From Parashewanella tropica (GTDB lineage: Bacteria > Pseudomonadota > Gammaproteobacteria > Enterobacterales > Shewanellaceae): 64,000 nucleotides of DNA. This document shows positions 27,548 through 37,368 of this stretch, one piece after another. A program made the position numbers and the translations under genes. The DNA lies in NCBI RefSeq assembly GCF_004358445.1, contig NZ_CP037951.1:2591501-2655500 (forward strand), in the 5' to 3' direction. Below the pieces are notes generated by a model. It was not told where the DNA came from and did no database searches. It worked only from the letters and a program-made list of their open reading frames with translations. The number at the start of each line of letters is the position of its first letter. The stretch's first letter is position 1.

Positions 27548-29644
27548 GTGTCAAAAATGATCAAGCATACTATGTCTAAAGAGCTGTCTTGGCTTTCATT
27601 CAACGAACGTGTATTACAAGAAGCCTGTGATAAAAATGTTCCACTCATTGAGAGAGTTCGATTTTTAGGCATTTTTTCAAGTAATCTTGATGAATTTTTT
27701 AGAGTTCGTGTTGCAGAGATCAGACGTGCGATTCTTATTGATAATTTCAATCAAGATAAAATGCAGCATAACCAAACTTTGATGAACCTTATTCAAGACA
27801 GGGTGCTGGAATTACAAGAACGATTCGACAAAAACTACAACGAATTGATGAGGGAACTGGCAAGAAAGAATATTTTTCTCATTAACGAATTTCAATTGTC
27901 TTATTTTCATCAATCTTGGTTAATGACCTATTTTAAAGATCATTTGAAACGTCATATTTCACCAATTATTGTGAGTAAAAGTAGAGACTTAACTCAACAA
28001 ATTTCTGACGGTGTCACCTATCTTTGTATCTGTTTATATTCCGATAAAAAACGCACCTATAGTCTCATTGAAGTACCAACAAAAAGCGTGCCTCGTTTCG
28101 TAAAGTTACCCGTTGAAAGCACAAAATCTAAAAAGCATCTAATCCTACTGGATAACATTATTCGTTTTTGTGCCGATGAACTTTTCAGGCCTTTCTTTGA
28201 ATACGATGATATCGATGTTTATGCCATGAAGCTCACCAAAGACGCAGAGTTTGATATCACAGATGAATTGGATTACACCCAGTTAGAGCGCATGTCTAAG
28301 GGATTGAAAAAGCGCTTAACCGCTGAGCCAGTAAGGTTAGTGTATGACCGTGAAATGCCTGATCACATGCTGCAAATGCTGAAATCCAGACTAAAAATTA
28401 GCTCTACTGAATTCTTGGTCGCTGGTGGTCGATATCATAACTTTAAAGACTTTATGGCGTTTCCTAACCCAAGCCGTAAATATCTAGAATATGAAAAGCT
28501 CCCTGCAATTCATAGTAATCTTTTTGATCAATCTCCCAATGTATTTGAAGCTATTGCACATAATGATATTTTACTGAATTACCCTTACCACAAATACTCG
28601 TACGTCACTGAGTTTGTACGTCAAGCGGCCTACGATCCTGCGGTTAAGTTTATTAATATTTCTCTTTACCGTGTTGCCAAAAACTCCCGCATCATTCAAT
28701 CATTAATAGATGCCGTAAATAATGGCAAAAAAGTGATGGTTATTCTGGAGCTCAGAGCGAGGTTTGATGAAGAAGCTAACATAGAATGGACGCGTAAATT
28801 GGTCGAAGCTGGTGTTTCAGTTCACCACGGGATCCCAAGTTTAAAAGTACATTCAAAAATTTGTGTTATCGGTCGCCATGAAGCCGATCAAACCCGTCTG
28901 TATTGTCATATTGGCTCGGGTAATTTCAATGAAAAAACCGCCAAAGTTTACACTGACTTTTCACTATTTAGTGCCAACCAAGAGATCGCGGAAGAGGTTC
29001 AGCAAGTATTTCATTTGATCCAACACCCTTACCGTCAAGATAAATTCAATCATTTAATCGTTTCACCCTACAATTCCCGAAAAAGCATTTATCGGTTAAT
29101 CGAAGCCGAAATTACTGCGGCTAAAAACAATAAAAGAGCCAGTATCACACTCAAAGTTAATAACTTGGTTGATAAGCAACTTATCCGAAAACTCTATAAT
29201 GCATCTAATGCTGGGGTTAAGATTAAGCTATTGGTACGTGGTATGTGCTCTTTAGTACCTAAAATACCCGAGCAAAGCCAAAATATTGAAGTCGTTAGTA
29301 TTGTAGACCGCTTTTTAGAGCACTCTAGGATCATGGTCTTTCATGCAGGGGGAGAACAAAAAATGTTCTTATCTTCTGCTGATTGGATGACAAGAAATAT
29401 TGATAATCGTATTGAAGTAACCACCCCGATATACGATTCTAAACTGAAAAAAATGCTTTCAGATATTCTCAATATCCATTTTAGTGACAATACTAAAGCA
29501 AGAATATTGAATGCTGAGCAATCAAATCCTTACCGTAGACGTGGCAATAAGAAAAAAGTGCGTTCGCAACAAGCCATCTATGAATATTTGATTGATTATG
29601 AGGCTAAAATCAAACAAAGTTTAAATGAGGTAAGCAGTGAGTAA
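27548..29644 (+). CDS. ppk1: Polyphosphate kinase 1
   Basis: Transfers the gamma-phosphate of ATP to inorganic polyphosphate, reversibly. About 698 aa. N-terminal domain begins KELSWLSFNERVLQEA; the middle has YPYHKYSYVTEFVRQAAYDP. The catalytic histidines lie in SLKVHSKICVIG and in DRFLEHSRIMVF. I chose GTG 27548 with AAAGGA nine bases upstream instead of the ATG at 27473, which lacks a ribosome site. Overlaps ppx by 8 bases. Confidence 0.95.
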   Translation: MSKMIKHTMSKELSWLSFNERVLQEACDKNVPLIERVRFLGIFSSNLDEFFRVRVAEIRRAILIDNFNQDKMQHNQTLMNLIQDRVLELQERFDKNYNELMRELARKNIFLINEFQLSYFHQSWLMTYFKDHLKRHISPIIVSKSRDLTQQISDGVTYLCICLYSDKKRTYSLIEVPTKSVPRFVKLPVESTKSKKHLILLDNIIRFCADELFRPFFEYDDIDVYAMKLTKDAEFDITDELDYTQLERMSKGLKKRLTAEPVRLVYDREMPDHMLQMLKSRLKISSTEFLVAGGRYHNFKDFMAFPNPSRKYLEYEKLPAIHSNLFDQSPNVFEAIAHNDILLNYPYHKYSYVTEFVRQAAYDPAVKFINISLYRVAKNSRIIQSLIDAVNNGKKVMVILELRARFDEEANIEWTRKLVEAGVSVHHGIPSLKVHSKICVIGRHEADQTRLYCHIGSGNFNEKTAKVYTDFSLFSANQEIAEEVQQVFHLIQHPYRQDKFNHLIVSPYNSRKSIYRLIEAEITAAKNNKRASITLKVNNLVDKQLIRKLYNASNAGVKIKLLVRGMCSLVPKIPEQSQNIEVVSIVDRFLEHSRIMVFHAGGEQKMFLSSADWMTRNIDNRIEVTTPIYDSKLKKMLSDILNIHFSDNTKARILNAEQSNPYRRRGNKKKVRSQQAIYEYLIDYEAKIKQSLNEVSSE

Positions 29645-31124
29645 CGATCAGGTTTTACAAAAGCATTTTGTTGCTATTGATATGGGCTCAAACAGCTTTC
29701 ATTTGGTCATTGCAAGAGAGCAAGATGGTAGCCTGCAAATCCTTCATAAAGAAAAACAGCAAGTAAAACTCGCACAAGGGTTGAACGACAAAAATGAATT
29801 GTCACAAGAAGCAATTGAACGAGGTGTTAACTGCTTAAAGGATTTTTCATTGCGTTTTTCTGACTTGAAACAAACACAAGTGAGACCGGTAGCGACCCAT
29901 ACTCTTAGAGTCGCTACCAACGCAGAAGCTTTTTTACAAGCCGCCAGTAAAGTATTGCCCTACCCGATCGACATTATCTCTGGTCACGAAGAAGCACGAT
30001 TGATTTATAGTGGAATTGCGCAAAATCAGATACTAACTCAGCGTAATTTAGTGATTGACATCGGTGGTGGATCAACTGAAATCGTTATAGGAAAAAAGAC
30101 CAAACCTACGCACCTATCTAGCCTTAGATGTGGCTGCGTGAGTTTCCATGAACGATTTTTCCATCATGGTGAACTCACTAGAGAGCATTTTAAGGCCGCA
30201 ATGAAAGCGGCTGACAAACAGCTTGCCACTTTATCTAAGGATTATTTCAATACAAATTGGACAATGGCTCTTGGTAGCTCAGGTTCCGTTAAAGCAATAA
30301 CTGAAGCCGTTAAAGAATTGTGCGGTGAGTCAACGCTTACCTTAAAAAACTTAAGAGCCTTAAAACAACACCTGCTCAATTTTGAACATATTGATCAAGT
30401 CAGCTTTGTTAATGTTGAAGACAGACGAACGCTTTTAATCCCCGCGGCACTATCAATATTGATCAGTTGCTTTAAACGACTTTCTATCCAGCATTTAGAG
30501 TTTGCTCAAAGCGCATTAAGAGAAGGAGTGCTATACGAACTTGCTAAAATTGGTCAGTATCAGGATGTTCAACAAAGAACGGTTTCCAGTACAGCAAAAC
30601 TGTACCATGTAGACTTTAACCATGCTCAAAAGGTCCATAACATGGCCATGGATTTATTTGAGCATGTCGCTGACGATTGGGGAATACGAGACCAAGCAAG
30701 ATTACTTGGGTTTGCTGCGAGCCTTCATGAAATTGGTATTCATATCAACTCACGTCAACACCAACGACATGGCAGCTATATAATTAGTAACAGTGACTTA
30801 CCGGGATTCAGTGAACAATTACAAAATGATTTATCCATTCTGATTGCAAACCACCGTAAAACACCATTACTTTCTCCTTATCAATCATTAGAAACCCAAC
30901 ATAAGCAGCAACTTGTCTACTTAACTTGTATTTTAAGAATTGCGGTACTGGCTAACTTGGGGCGCATTGGGCGTAAATTTGATTTTAACAACGCTCAGGC
31001 GAGTAACCATAAACTTACTCTTTCATTGCCAAATGCCACCAAACAAAACCAACTCTTTATTAAAGATCTTCGTAGAGAACAAAAGCGTTTGGCCTTGTTA
31101 AATATTGAGTTAGAATTGCGTTAA
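29637..31124 (+). CDS. ppx: Exopolyphosphatase (Ppx/GppA family)
   Basis: 495 aa. Releases phosphate from the end of polyphosphate. ASKHA-fold ATPase: VAIDMGSNSFHLVIA and VIDIGGGSTEIVIG are phosphate-binding loops, EEARLIYSG is typical, and the C-terminal HD-like domain carries AASLHEIGIHINSR. Starts with GTG inside the end of ppk, so the two are co-translated. Confidence 0.95.
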   Translation: MSNDQVLQKHFVAIDMGSNSFHLVIAREQDGSLQILHKEKQQVKLAQGLNDKNELSQEAIERGVNCLKDFSLRFSDLKQTQVRPVATHTLRVATNAEAFLQAASKVLPYPIDIISGHEEARLIYSGIAQNQILTQRNLVIDIGGGSTEIVIGKKTKPTHLSSLRCGCVSFHERFFHHGELTREHFKAAMKAADKQLATLSKDYFNTNWTMALGSSGSVKAITEAVKELCGESTLTLKNLRALKQHLLNFEHIDQVSFVNVEDRRTLLIPAALSILISCFKRLSIQHLEFAQSALREGVLYELAKIGQYQDVQQRTVSSTAKLYHVDFNHAQKVHNMAMDLFEHVADDWGIRDQARLLGFAASLHEIGIHINSRQHQRHGSYIISNSDLPGFSEQLQNDLSILIANHRKTPLLSPYQSLETQHKQQLVYLTCILRIAVLANLGRIGRKFDFNNAQASNHKLTLSLPNATKQNQLFIKDLRREQKRLALLNIELELR

Positions 31125-31160
31125 CAATGCTCGGCGTGTGAAATACAAGTAAACACATTA

Positions 31161-31257
31161 AGAAGCAATAGTGTGATAAGACAACCGTCCGTGACAGGAG
31201 GTCACGGTCGTAAGCACATGGACGTGCGTTTCTGTTGGTGTTCACACTATTGCTTCT
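31161..31257 (+). repeat. Multi-stem palindromic element, copy B
   Basis: 97 bases with an outer 15-bp perfect stem (AGAAGCAATAGTGTG / CACACTATTGCTTCT) and inner hairpins CCGTGAC-AGGAG-GTCACGG and GCAC-ATGGAC-GTGC. It shares GATAAGACAACCGTC and the loop bases with copy A at 19724-19818, while stem sequences differ. It sits between ppx and the GST gene, 40 bases before the latter. Confidence 0.75.
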
Positions 31258-31297
31258 TACAGACCGCTCCCTATTTAGAAATATACAAAGCAGTATT

Positions 31298-31954
31298 ATG
31301 ACAATCCCATTACTTTATTCATTTCGACGTTGCCCTTATGCCATGCGGGCTCGCTTAGGTCTCTTAGCCTCACAAGCTCAAGTAAGGCTTAGAGAAATTG
31401 AGCTCAAAAATAAGCCGCAAGCCATGTTAGATGCTTCGCCTAAAGGCACTGTACCTGTAATGATAGTGACCGAAGGCATGGATCAACGAGTCATTGACGA
31501 GAGTTTGGACATAATGCTTTGGGCACTATCAAACCAAGACCCACACAAAATCCTTGGAGAAGATGGAGAGCATACTCAATCTACATTAGCCCTGATTGAA
31601 CAAAACGACCAAAAGTTTAAGTATTGGTTAGACAGATATAAATATGCCGATCGCTATCCTGAACATTCACAAACTTATTATCGTGGTCAAGCGTGCGAGT
31701 TTTTAAGTGAACTAGAGCAGCTTCTTGAGCAAAACCAATACCTACAAGGTTCGCAGCCTAGCTTGGCCGATATTGCGATTTTTCCGTTCATCAGGCAATT
31801 TGCTTTTGTTGATAAACCTCAGTTTGATGGCTTACCCTACCCTAAATTACAACGATGGCTAGAACTGTGGTTAAACCACCCATGGTTTGAAAAAACTATG
31901 GAAAAGTACCAACCATGGCTTCAACAAGAACAAGAATACCTTTTGGGTGAATAA
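31298..31954 (+). CDS. Glutathione S-transferase family protein
   Basis: 218 aa. Thioredoxin-fold N-terminal domain with LLYSFRRCPYAMRARLGLL (active-site Cys, GrxB/omega-like) and the cis-Pro in GTVPVMIV; the C-terminal helical domain carries GSQPSLADIAIFPFIRQF. ATG 31298 is preferred to the upstream 31235 start, which would run through the palindromic element. Substrate unknown. Confidence 0.85.
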   Translation: MTIPLLYSFRRCPYAMRARLGLLASQAQVRLREIELKNKPQAMLDASPKGTVPVMIVTEGMDQRVIDESLDIMLWALSNQDPHKILGEDGEHTQSTLALIEQNDQKFKYWLDRYKYADRYPEHSQTYYRGQACEFLSELEQLLEQNQYLQGSQPSLADIAIFPFIRQFAFVDKPQFDGLPYPKLQRWLELWLNHPWFEKTMEKYQPWLQQEQEYLLGE

Positions 31955-31963
31955 GGAAAAACA

Positions 31964-32191
31964 GTGAGTACGGCATATTCTCTATATACATTGATACTGT
32001 TGAGCATCTTATTAACCCATGCTTGTTTTGCCATTGGTGCTGCAGTATCAAGCATACGGTTATCTTCACCTCATAAGATACTCTGGTCGATATTAAGTCT
32101 TATATTTGGACCACTTGGCTATTATGCCTATAAAGCCACCATACCTTATGCATTGATTGTTGAACCTGAACAAAAAGAAGCAAAGATGTGA
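31964..32191 (+). CDS. Small two-helix membrane protein
   Basis: 75 aa, GTG start with AAGGA upstream, 9 bases after the GST gene and so probably in the same transcript. Two hydrophobic segments (LYTLILLSILLTHACFAIGA, ILWSILSLIFGPLGYYAY). Family not recognised. Confidence 0.7.
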   Translation: MSTAYSLYTLILLSILLTHACFAIGAAVSSIRLSSPHKILWSILSLIFGPLGYYAYKATIPYALIVEPEQKEAKM

Positions 32192-32265
32192 TATATTGAA
32201 AAGCTATAAGCAATCCCATTAGCTTATCTCTCCTTCCTTAATTTCATTTTTTCATCAGGCTTGAT

Positions 32266-33468
32266 ATGAATAACGCATCAGCTATTTCAAAAGTTTTTTT
32301 GATCCCATTATTGGCCGCCATTACTGCCATTACACCTTTGGCAATTGATATGTATCTCCCTGCCCTTAAGGCAATCGCAGGTTCACTCAACACAGATGTA
32401 ATCGAAATTCAGCAATCTTTAAGTACCTATCTAGCAGGTTATGCTGTCGGGCTAATGTGCTTTGGCTATCTTGCCGATAAGTTGGGGCGGCGCCCATTAG
32501 TAATTTTTGGATTGTTTAGTTTTTCAATCATTAGCTTTTTTCTTAGCAAGACCACTGAGCATGATATGTTTTTCTTGCTTCGATTTTTGCAAGCATTTGC
32601 GGGCTCAGCCGCTACGGTTGTGATCCCCGGCTATATCAAAGACATTTACGGAAAAGATACTGCTAAGGGCTTGTCTTACGTCAGGCTAATAATGATGGGA
32701 GCACCGCTCGTCGCACCAGCCCTTGGTACTTTTATTTTACAAAGCTATCACTGGCACATGATATTCATTGTACTAGCCATTTATAGTGCACTGATGTTTA
32801 CCATAGTGTTTTGGAAGTTAAAGTTACCCAGTGATAAGGATAAGTCTATAAGAACCGATAAAACCTTATTTGGTGCTTATTACACAGTGTTAAACCAAAA
32901 AGAAGCTCGTCCATATATTGCTTGTAGTGTACTAAGCTCATTAGCATTTTTTGGCTATTTAACGGCGTCTTCATTTATTTTGATGGAGGTGTTTGGCGTT
33001 TCTGCTGAGATGTTTGCATTACTGTTCAGTTTAAATGTCGGCTCATTAATGGCTGCCAACATTTTAAACTCGCGATTGTCATCTCGTTTCGGTGCCAAAC
33101 GAATGCTCAATGCCGCTGCAATTCTGGGAATTGTTTCAGGCATGGGTATGGTATTGATTAATTTAATCGGCACAAACTATATAGGTATGATGGCTTTTAC
33201 CATGCCTTTTTTGGCTAGTTTAGGTATCGTTTCAGTAAGTTGTGACGCTTTGGTGCTTATGAAATTTCATAAAGAAACCGGAAGCGCATCTGCTGTTGTA
33301 GGTACACTTCGCTTTGCCTTTGGCGCGTTAGCAGGACCAATATTAGCTTTCTTTTATACTGGAACAGCAATGCCATTTTCTATGCTGGTACTTACTACGG
33401 TTATTTTAATTTATATCTTGCAACTTAGAGCTGATAAAAAAACCACAAAAAAAGCCCTTGCTGATTAG
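32266..33468 (+). CDS. Bcr/CflA-family multidrug efflux MFS transporter
   Basis: 400 aa, 12 predicted membrane segments. Drug/H+ antiporter of the 12-TMS type: LAIDMYLPALKAI at the start, MFS motif GYLADKLGRRPLVIFG between helices 2 and 3, and PGYIKDIYGKD. Substrate not predictable. The stop codon lies inside the terminator hairpin. Confidence 0.9.
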   Translation: MNNASAISKVFLIPLLAAITAITPLAIDMYLPALKAIAGSLNTDVIEIQQSLSTYLAGYAVGLMCFGYLADKLGRRPLVIFGLFSFSIISFFLSKTTEHDMFFLLRFLQAFAGSAATVVIPGYIKDIYGKDTAKGLSYVRLIMMGAPLVAPALGTFILQSYHWHMIFIVLAIYSALMFTIVFWKLKLPSDKDKSIRTDKTLFGAYYTVLNQKEARPYIACSVLSSLAFFGYLTASSFILMEVFGVSAEMFALLFSLNVGSLMAANILNSRLSSRFGAKRMLNAAAILGIVSGMGMVLINLIGTNYIGMMAFTMPFLASLGIVSVSCDALVLMKFHKETGSASAVVGTLRFAFGALAGPILAFFYTGTAMPFSMLVLTTVILIYILQLRADKKTTKKALAD

Positions 33469-33480
33469 AAAGGGCTTTTA
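33450..33480. terminator. Bidirectional terminator overlapping the MFS stop codon
   Basis: AAAAGCCCTT and AAGGGCTTTT pair around the end of the MFS gene; A- and T-runs allow use in both directions, serving also the convergent nucleotidase gene. Confidence 0.8.
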
Positions 33481-33499
33481 CCATTCGAATCTATTTTGA

Positions 33500-35569
33500 T
33501 TATTCAGATGGTGCTGGCGCTAACGTGGTAGTGATTTGCTTTAAGGCTACCAGTTCTTTATTTGCTGCTTTTAACCCTTCTGCATAGGCAGTAAAGGCGA
33601 TGGCGTCTGTATTACATTTGACGGTATCTGGAGCACAATCAGGCTCCCCAGTGGTTTTGAAGTCATCACCTGTTTTTGTCATGGTTACCGTTGCGGCTTT
33701 AACCGCATCACCATCCATATAAAGGTCTCGACGATTTAACGCAGAATCATCCACTTGATTTTGTGCGATGATATCCCAACCATCACCACCATTAGCGTGA
33801 TAACTATCAAGGATCACGTTATATCTTGTATCATCCGCAACTGCTACCCATGTAGGAGCATCATCAGTTCCTGTATTAATATCTGCCTGCGTGACACTTC
33901 CTTGAGGGTTCCCTTTTGAATCATTATTCGCTGATTTAGTGAAGGTATATCTCATACCTGCAACATAAGGGAATTTACCCGCATGTGCTGTTGGCACTAA
34001 CGCAGGCGTTACAGCAGCAGTAAGTAACGCTTTCAATTGAGCACCAGTAACACTAACAACACTTAAACGATTTTTGAACGGTATTAACTCAAGCGAGATA
34101 TTACCTTCATAAAGTGCCCCTGCATTAATGCTTTGTCTTACACCACCAGCTGCCACAAGTGCTACATCGATTTTTCGTGTACCTAAAGCAGTTTGTACAG
34201 CAGGTGTATTGGCCCAATTAATGAAAGATTGTCCAACCAAAGGCGCAACTCTAGAGCCGTGAGTGTCAGAGCCACTATCACCCGGCCTTCTGACATGGTT
34301 TATGCCATTAGTGACGTTTACAGCAACACTGCCCAATGCTTTTGTATAAGCATCTTTGTATTTACTGGTGATCATATCTCTAAGATCTTTGCTTTCAGGT
34401 ACAACCGCTAAGTCTTTCAGTGTTAGGCCACTAATGAAATTCTCGATATTTGCTTTAACCGCATCGGTGACTTTATTTTTATCGAATCTACCTTCAGCGG
34501 TATAAAAAGTATCATCAGTAAGCAAGGTGTTATTACCAGTACAAGTATCTACATTACCGTCCTTATCAAACTTAACCTTCACTTCACCAACAGCTTGGCT
34601 ATCTACCCCAGCCTGAACAATACAGGTTTTGGCATCACCTGTTTTTTGGCTTATGAGTTGTGCATAATCTTCATTTTTACTCAAGCCAATATTGGTAAAG
34701 TCACCTAATAAATCATGAGAGTGACCACCAACAATTAAATCAATACCCGTTGTTCCTTGGGCTAATTCAATATCTTGACCTAAACCTATGTGTGAAAGCA
34801 CTACAATTTTATTGACACCTTTGGCTTTTAGATCGTCAATCGTTTTCTGAGTCGTATCAATTTCACTTGAAAATGCTACATCACCAGTGTCACCTTTGGC
34901 CCAGTTTGTTGCCATATCCTCAAGGACAACACCAATAACAGCGACGACTGTCTCACCTGACTGCGCATCGCTAGCATTATCTATTTTACGTTTAGCTCCA
35001 TCTTTAAAGGCGAACAATTGATACGGCTTAATATTGGTTGTTCCTTTTAAGCCCGCATCTTTTGATATATCCATATTTGCCGCAAGCAATGGAAAACTGC
35101 TAGCAACCCCATCTGCAAATGTTTTTAGCGCAGGTGTTTTTTCATCAAATTCATGATTACCGACCACCATTGCATCGATTTTCATGTTTTTCAGCAAGTC
35201 AGCATTGGCCGCGCCTTTATTAAGCTGAAAGTAGATTGAACCTTGGAAGGCGTCGCCTCCATTTAACACAACAGCATTTTCTTTTGCTTTAGAAGCAGCA
35301 TCTAGATCATTACCGATCTGTTGAGCAATACGTGGATACCCACCAAAGGTTGTATAATAAGTTGGTGAGTCAGCCGCACTCCCCATTTTGAATTTGCCTT
35401 CAACACCATCAACCTTTGAATGAAGGTCATTGATATGAATGACATCCAAACTAAATGGTTCTGAAGGATTAACAGGTCCACTATTGTGGTGATGCTTATG
35501 TCCTCCACAGCCAAATAATACAGCACATGCGATTGCAACTGCCGTCACCTTAAACAAGTGATTTTTCAT
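33500..35569 (-). CDS. Lipoprotein 5'-nucleotidase/metallophosphatase, UshA family (paralogue 1)
   Basis: 689 aa, exported lipoprotein: lipobox LFGC then a His-rich linker (GGHKHHHNS). Calcineurin-like metallophosphatase domain with HINDLHS, NGGDAFQG, GNHEFDEK, SHIGLG and GGHSHDLLG metal ligands, then the nucleotide-specificity domain (AAGGVRQSI, LSVVSVTGAQLKALL, GGDGWDII). Hydrolyses nucleotides or cyclic dinucleotide-type substrates outside the inner membrane. Clearly diverged from the two 574-580 aa paralogues to the right. Leader holds two palindromes. Confidence 0.88.
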   Translation of the reverse strand: MKNHLFKVTAVAIACAVLFGCGGHKHHHNSGPVNPSEPFSLDVIHINDLHSKVDGVEGKFKMGSAADSPTYYTTFGGYPRIAQQIGNDLDAASKAKENAVVLNGGDAFQGSIYFQLNKGAANADLLKNMKIDAMVVGNHEFDEKTPALKTFADGVASSFPLLAANMDISKDAGLKGTTNIKPYQLFAFKDGAKRKIDNASDAQSGETVVAVIGVVLEDMATNWAKGDTGDVAFSSEIDTTQKTIDDLKAKGVNKIVVLSHIGLGQDIELAQGTTGIDLIVGGHSHDLLGDFTNIGLSKNEDYAQLISQKTGDAKTCIVQAGVDSQAVGEVKVKFDKDGNVDTCTGNNTLLTDDTFYTAEGRFDKNKVTDAVKANIENFISGLTLKDLAVVPESKDLRDMITSKYKDAYTKALGSVAVNVTNGINHVRRPGDSGSDTHGSRVAPLVGQSFINWANTPAVQTALGTRKIDVALVAAGGVRQSINAGALYEGNISLELIPFKNRLSVVSVTGAQLKALLTAAVTPALVPTAHAGKFPYVAGMRYTFTKSANNDSKGNPQGSVTQADINTGTDDAPTWVAVADDTRYNVILDSYHANGGDGWDIIAQNQVDDSALNRRDLYMDGDAVKAATVTMTKTGDDFKTTGEPDCAPDTVKCNTDAIAFTAYAEGLKAANKELVALKQITTTLAPAPSE

Positions 35570-35887
35570 AGGAACTACCTCATAACGGTTAGCAATTTGC
35601 TAAAAATGTTATTAGAAAGTCAGCCCTGACAATGATTTTTGAAAAGAAAGATCCAACTCCATTCCTGAAACGGGATCATGGAAAGGTAAAACATTGAATT
35701 GCGGTAAATCGATGATTAGTATTAAAACGAAAAGCGAATATAGGCAACATAACTCTAGAAAAATGCTAGCCAGATCACACTATTAAGTTGTGTTAATGAC
35801 GACGTTATCTACAAGCAAAGATAAGCGCATATCTTAAATGAAATATAATCTTGTTCGGTAATGCTTTTCAGCTCCATTTACAGCGGG
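35570..35887. other. Intergenic region with nucleotidase leader palindromes
   Basis: 318 bases. TTAGCAATTTGCTAA at 35589-35603 and GTCAGCCCTGAC at 35619-35630, both perfect palindromes, lie just upstream of the 33500-35569 gene; equivalents precede the second nucleotidase. No gene seen. Confidence 0.6.
35589..35630 (-). promoter_or_regulatory. Double palindrome in nucleotidase 1 leader
   Basis: Two perfect palindromes (15 and 12 bp) 15 bases apart, the first 19 bases before the ATG. Also found, with base changes, at 39132-39159. Possible operator or RNA hairpins. Confidence 0.5.
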
Positions 35888-37165
35888 TTATAAATCCATT
35901 TTTATCTTCCGAGATTTTATTCTTAAGTAAGCGATCCCCATTGCCAACCAACAAATTCCAACTGCGATGGCTGTTGAAGATAATGATGTCCACAACCATA
36001 CAGTGAGACCAAATCCAACAAACGGAAGCATCACATTGATGATGATGTTTTGCTGTTTTAAATCCATATAGTAGTACTTAAACACCGCTAAGTTTACAAA
36101 AGTAAATGCCACAAGAGCACCAAAACTGATCATACTGGAAGCAAGAGTTAAGCTTATAAACATTGAAGCAAGCGAGATAATTGAGACAATCGATATAGCG
36201 AAAACAGGGGTCTGATATTTTTTATGTAACCGACCAAAAATACTCGGAATCGCTCCGTTTCCGCCCATTGAATATAATACTCGGCTAACACTCGCAATTG
36301 CGGCCATTGCTGTAGCCAAACACCCAACTAAAGTCATTCCGATGAAATAGGCTTTAAAGGCTTTTCCGCCCACAATACTAATCAACTTAAGGCCCATAGT
36401 ATCTGGATCAGTATGTTGCGGCCAATGAGGCATCACTAACTGACCCATGTAGGCCGTCAAGGTATAAAGTAATCCACTCAACACTACACATAAAATGATG
36501 GCTTTAGGAATAGTGTCTTTAGGTTTTTCTGCTTCCTCTGATAACGTCGATATCGACTCAAAGCCAAGAAAGGATAAACATAAAATAGCCGATCCATTGA
36601 TGAGTAAAGCGAGTTTAACTTTAGGATCGTATAAGGGAGCTAAAAAATAAATTTCGCTATTTGAGTGCACTAACACTATGACGCTCAAGACTAAAAACAA
36701 CATCACGAATAATAACTGACATGCCACCAATGCCACATTTATCTTAGAGACCAATTTGATCCCAAGTACATTTAGACCAAACATGATTATTGCAGCGGAA
36801 ATAATCCAATAGTTTTTTGCTATTTCCGGGAAGTAATCATGTAAATAAATGCTCAAAACTAAATAACACATCATAGGAGCAAGCAAGTAATCTAACAACA
36901 ATGCCCACCCAACGATAAAACCCAGACGTTGACCAAAGGACTTGGTTGCATAGGCGTAGGCTGAGCCAGCATTTGGAACAACTCGTGACATTCTCCCATA
37001 ACTAATGGCTGTAAATATAATGGCAATTAAAGTGATGATATAAGCAGAAGAAATATGGGCATGAGTAACTTGCTGCACTGCGCCATAGGTAACAAAAACC
37101 GCTAAAGGAGACATAAACGCTAAGCCGAAAAGCACTAAGGAAGGTAAGCCCAAGACTCGTTTCAT
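35888..37165 (-). CDS. APC-superfamily amino acid/polyamine permease
   Basis: 425 aa, about 12 membrane segments. LPSLVLFGLAFMSPLAVFVTYG at the start and PNAGSAYAYATKSFGQRLGFIVGW are APC signatures; LCLSFLGFESISTLSEEAEKPKDTIPKAI is the consensus helix 6 segment. Probably takes up an amino acid or putrescine. It sits between two nucleotidase genes on the same strand but with large gaps, so co-transcription is unlikely. Confidence 0.87.
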   Translation of the reverse strand: MKRVLGLPSLVLFGLAFMSPLAVFVTYGAVQQVTHAHISSAYIITLIAIIFTAISYGRMSRVVPNAGSAYAYATKSFGQRLGFIVGWALLLDYLLAPMMCYLVLSIYLHDYFPEIAKNYWIISAAIIMFGLNVLGIKLVSKINVALVACQLLFVMLFLVLSVIVLVHSNSEIYFLAPLYDPKVKLALLINGSAILCLSFLGFESISTLSEEAEKPKDTIPKAIILCVVLSGLLYTLTAYMGQLVMPHWPQHTDPDTMGLKLISIVGGKAFKAYFIGMTLVGCLATAMAAIASVSRVLYSMGGNGAIPSIFGRLHKKYQTPVFAISIVSIISLASMFISLTLASSMISFGALVAFTFVNLAVFKYYYMDLKQQNIIINVMLPFVGFGLTVWLWTSLSSTAIAVGICWLAMGIAYLRIKSRKIKMDL

Positions 37166-37299
37166 TACACACTACCAATATTGATTATTCACATTAACCA
37201 ATTTATAGCGTTTTTTTATGAAAACATTCAGAAAGTGAATAAAAATTTATTCTTTGATCATCAATGCTATTTTCTTTATCTCTAGCTAGGTTGGCAGAA

Positions 37300-37357
37300 A
37301 AAAAGACCTTCTTGTAAATCCAAAAAATTAAAGGAAACAGAAGGCCTTTCTCAAAAT
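37300..37357 (-). terminator. Terminator of nucleotidase 2
   Basis: AAAGGCCTTCTGT and ACAAGAAGGTCTTT pair around a long loop, followed by a T-run on the minus strand just after the gene. Confidence 0.55.
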
Positions 37358-37368
37358 ATAATCACTAA

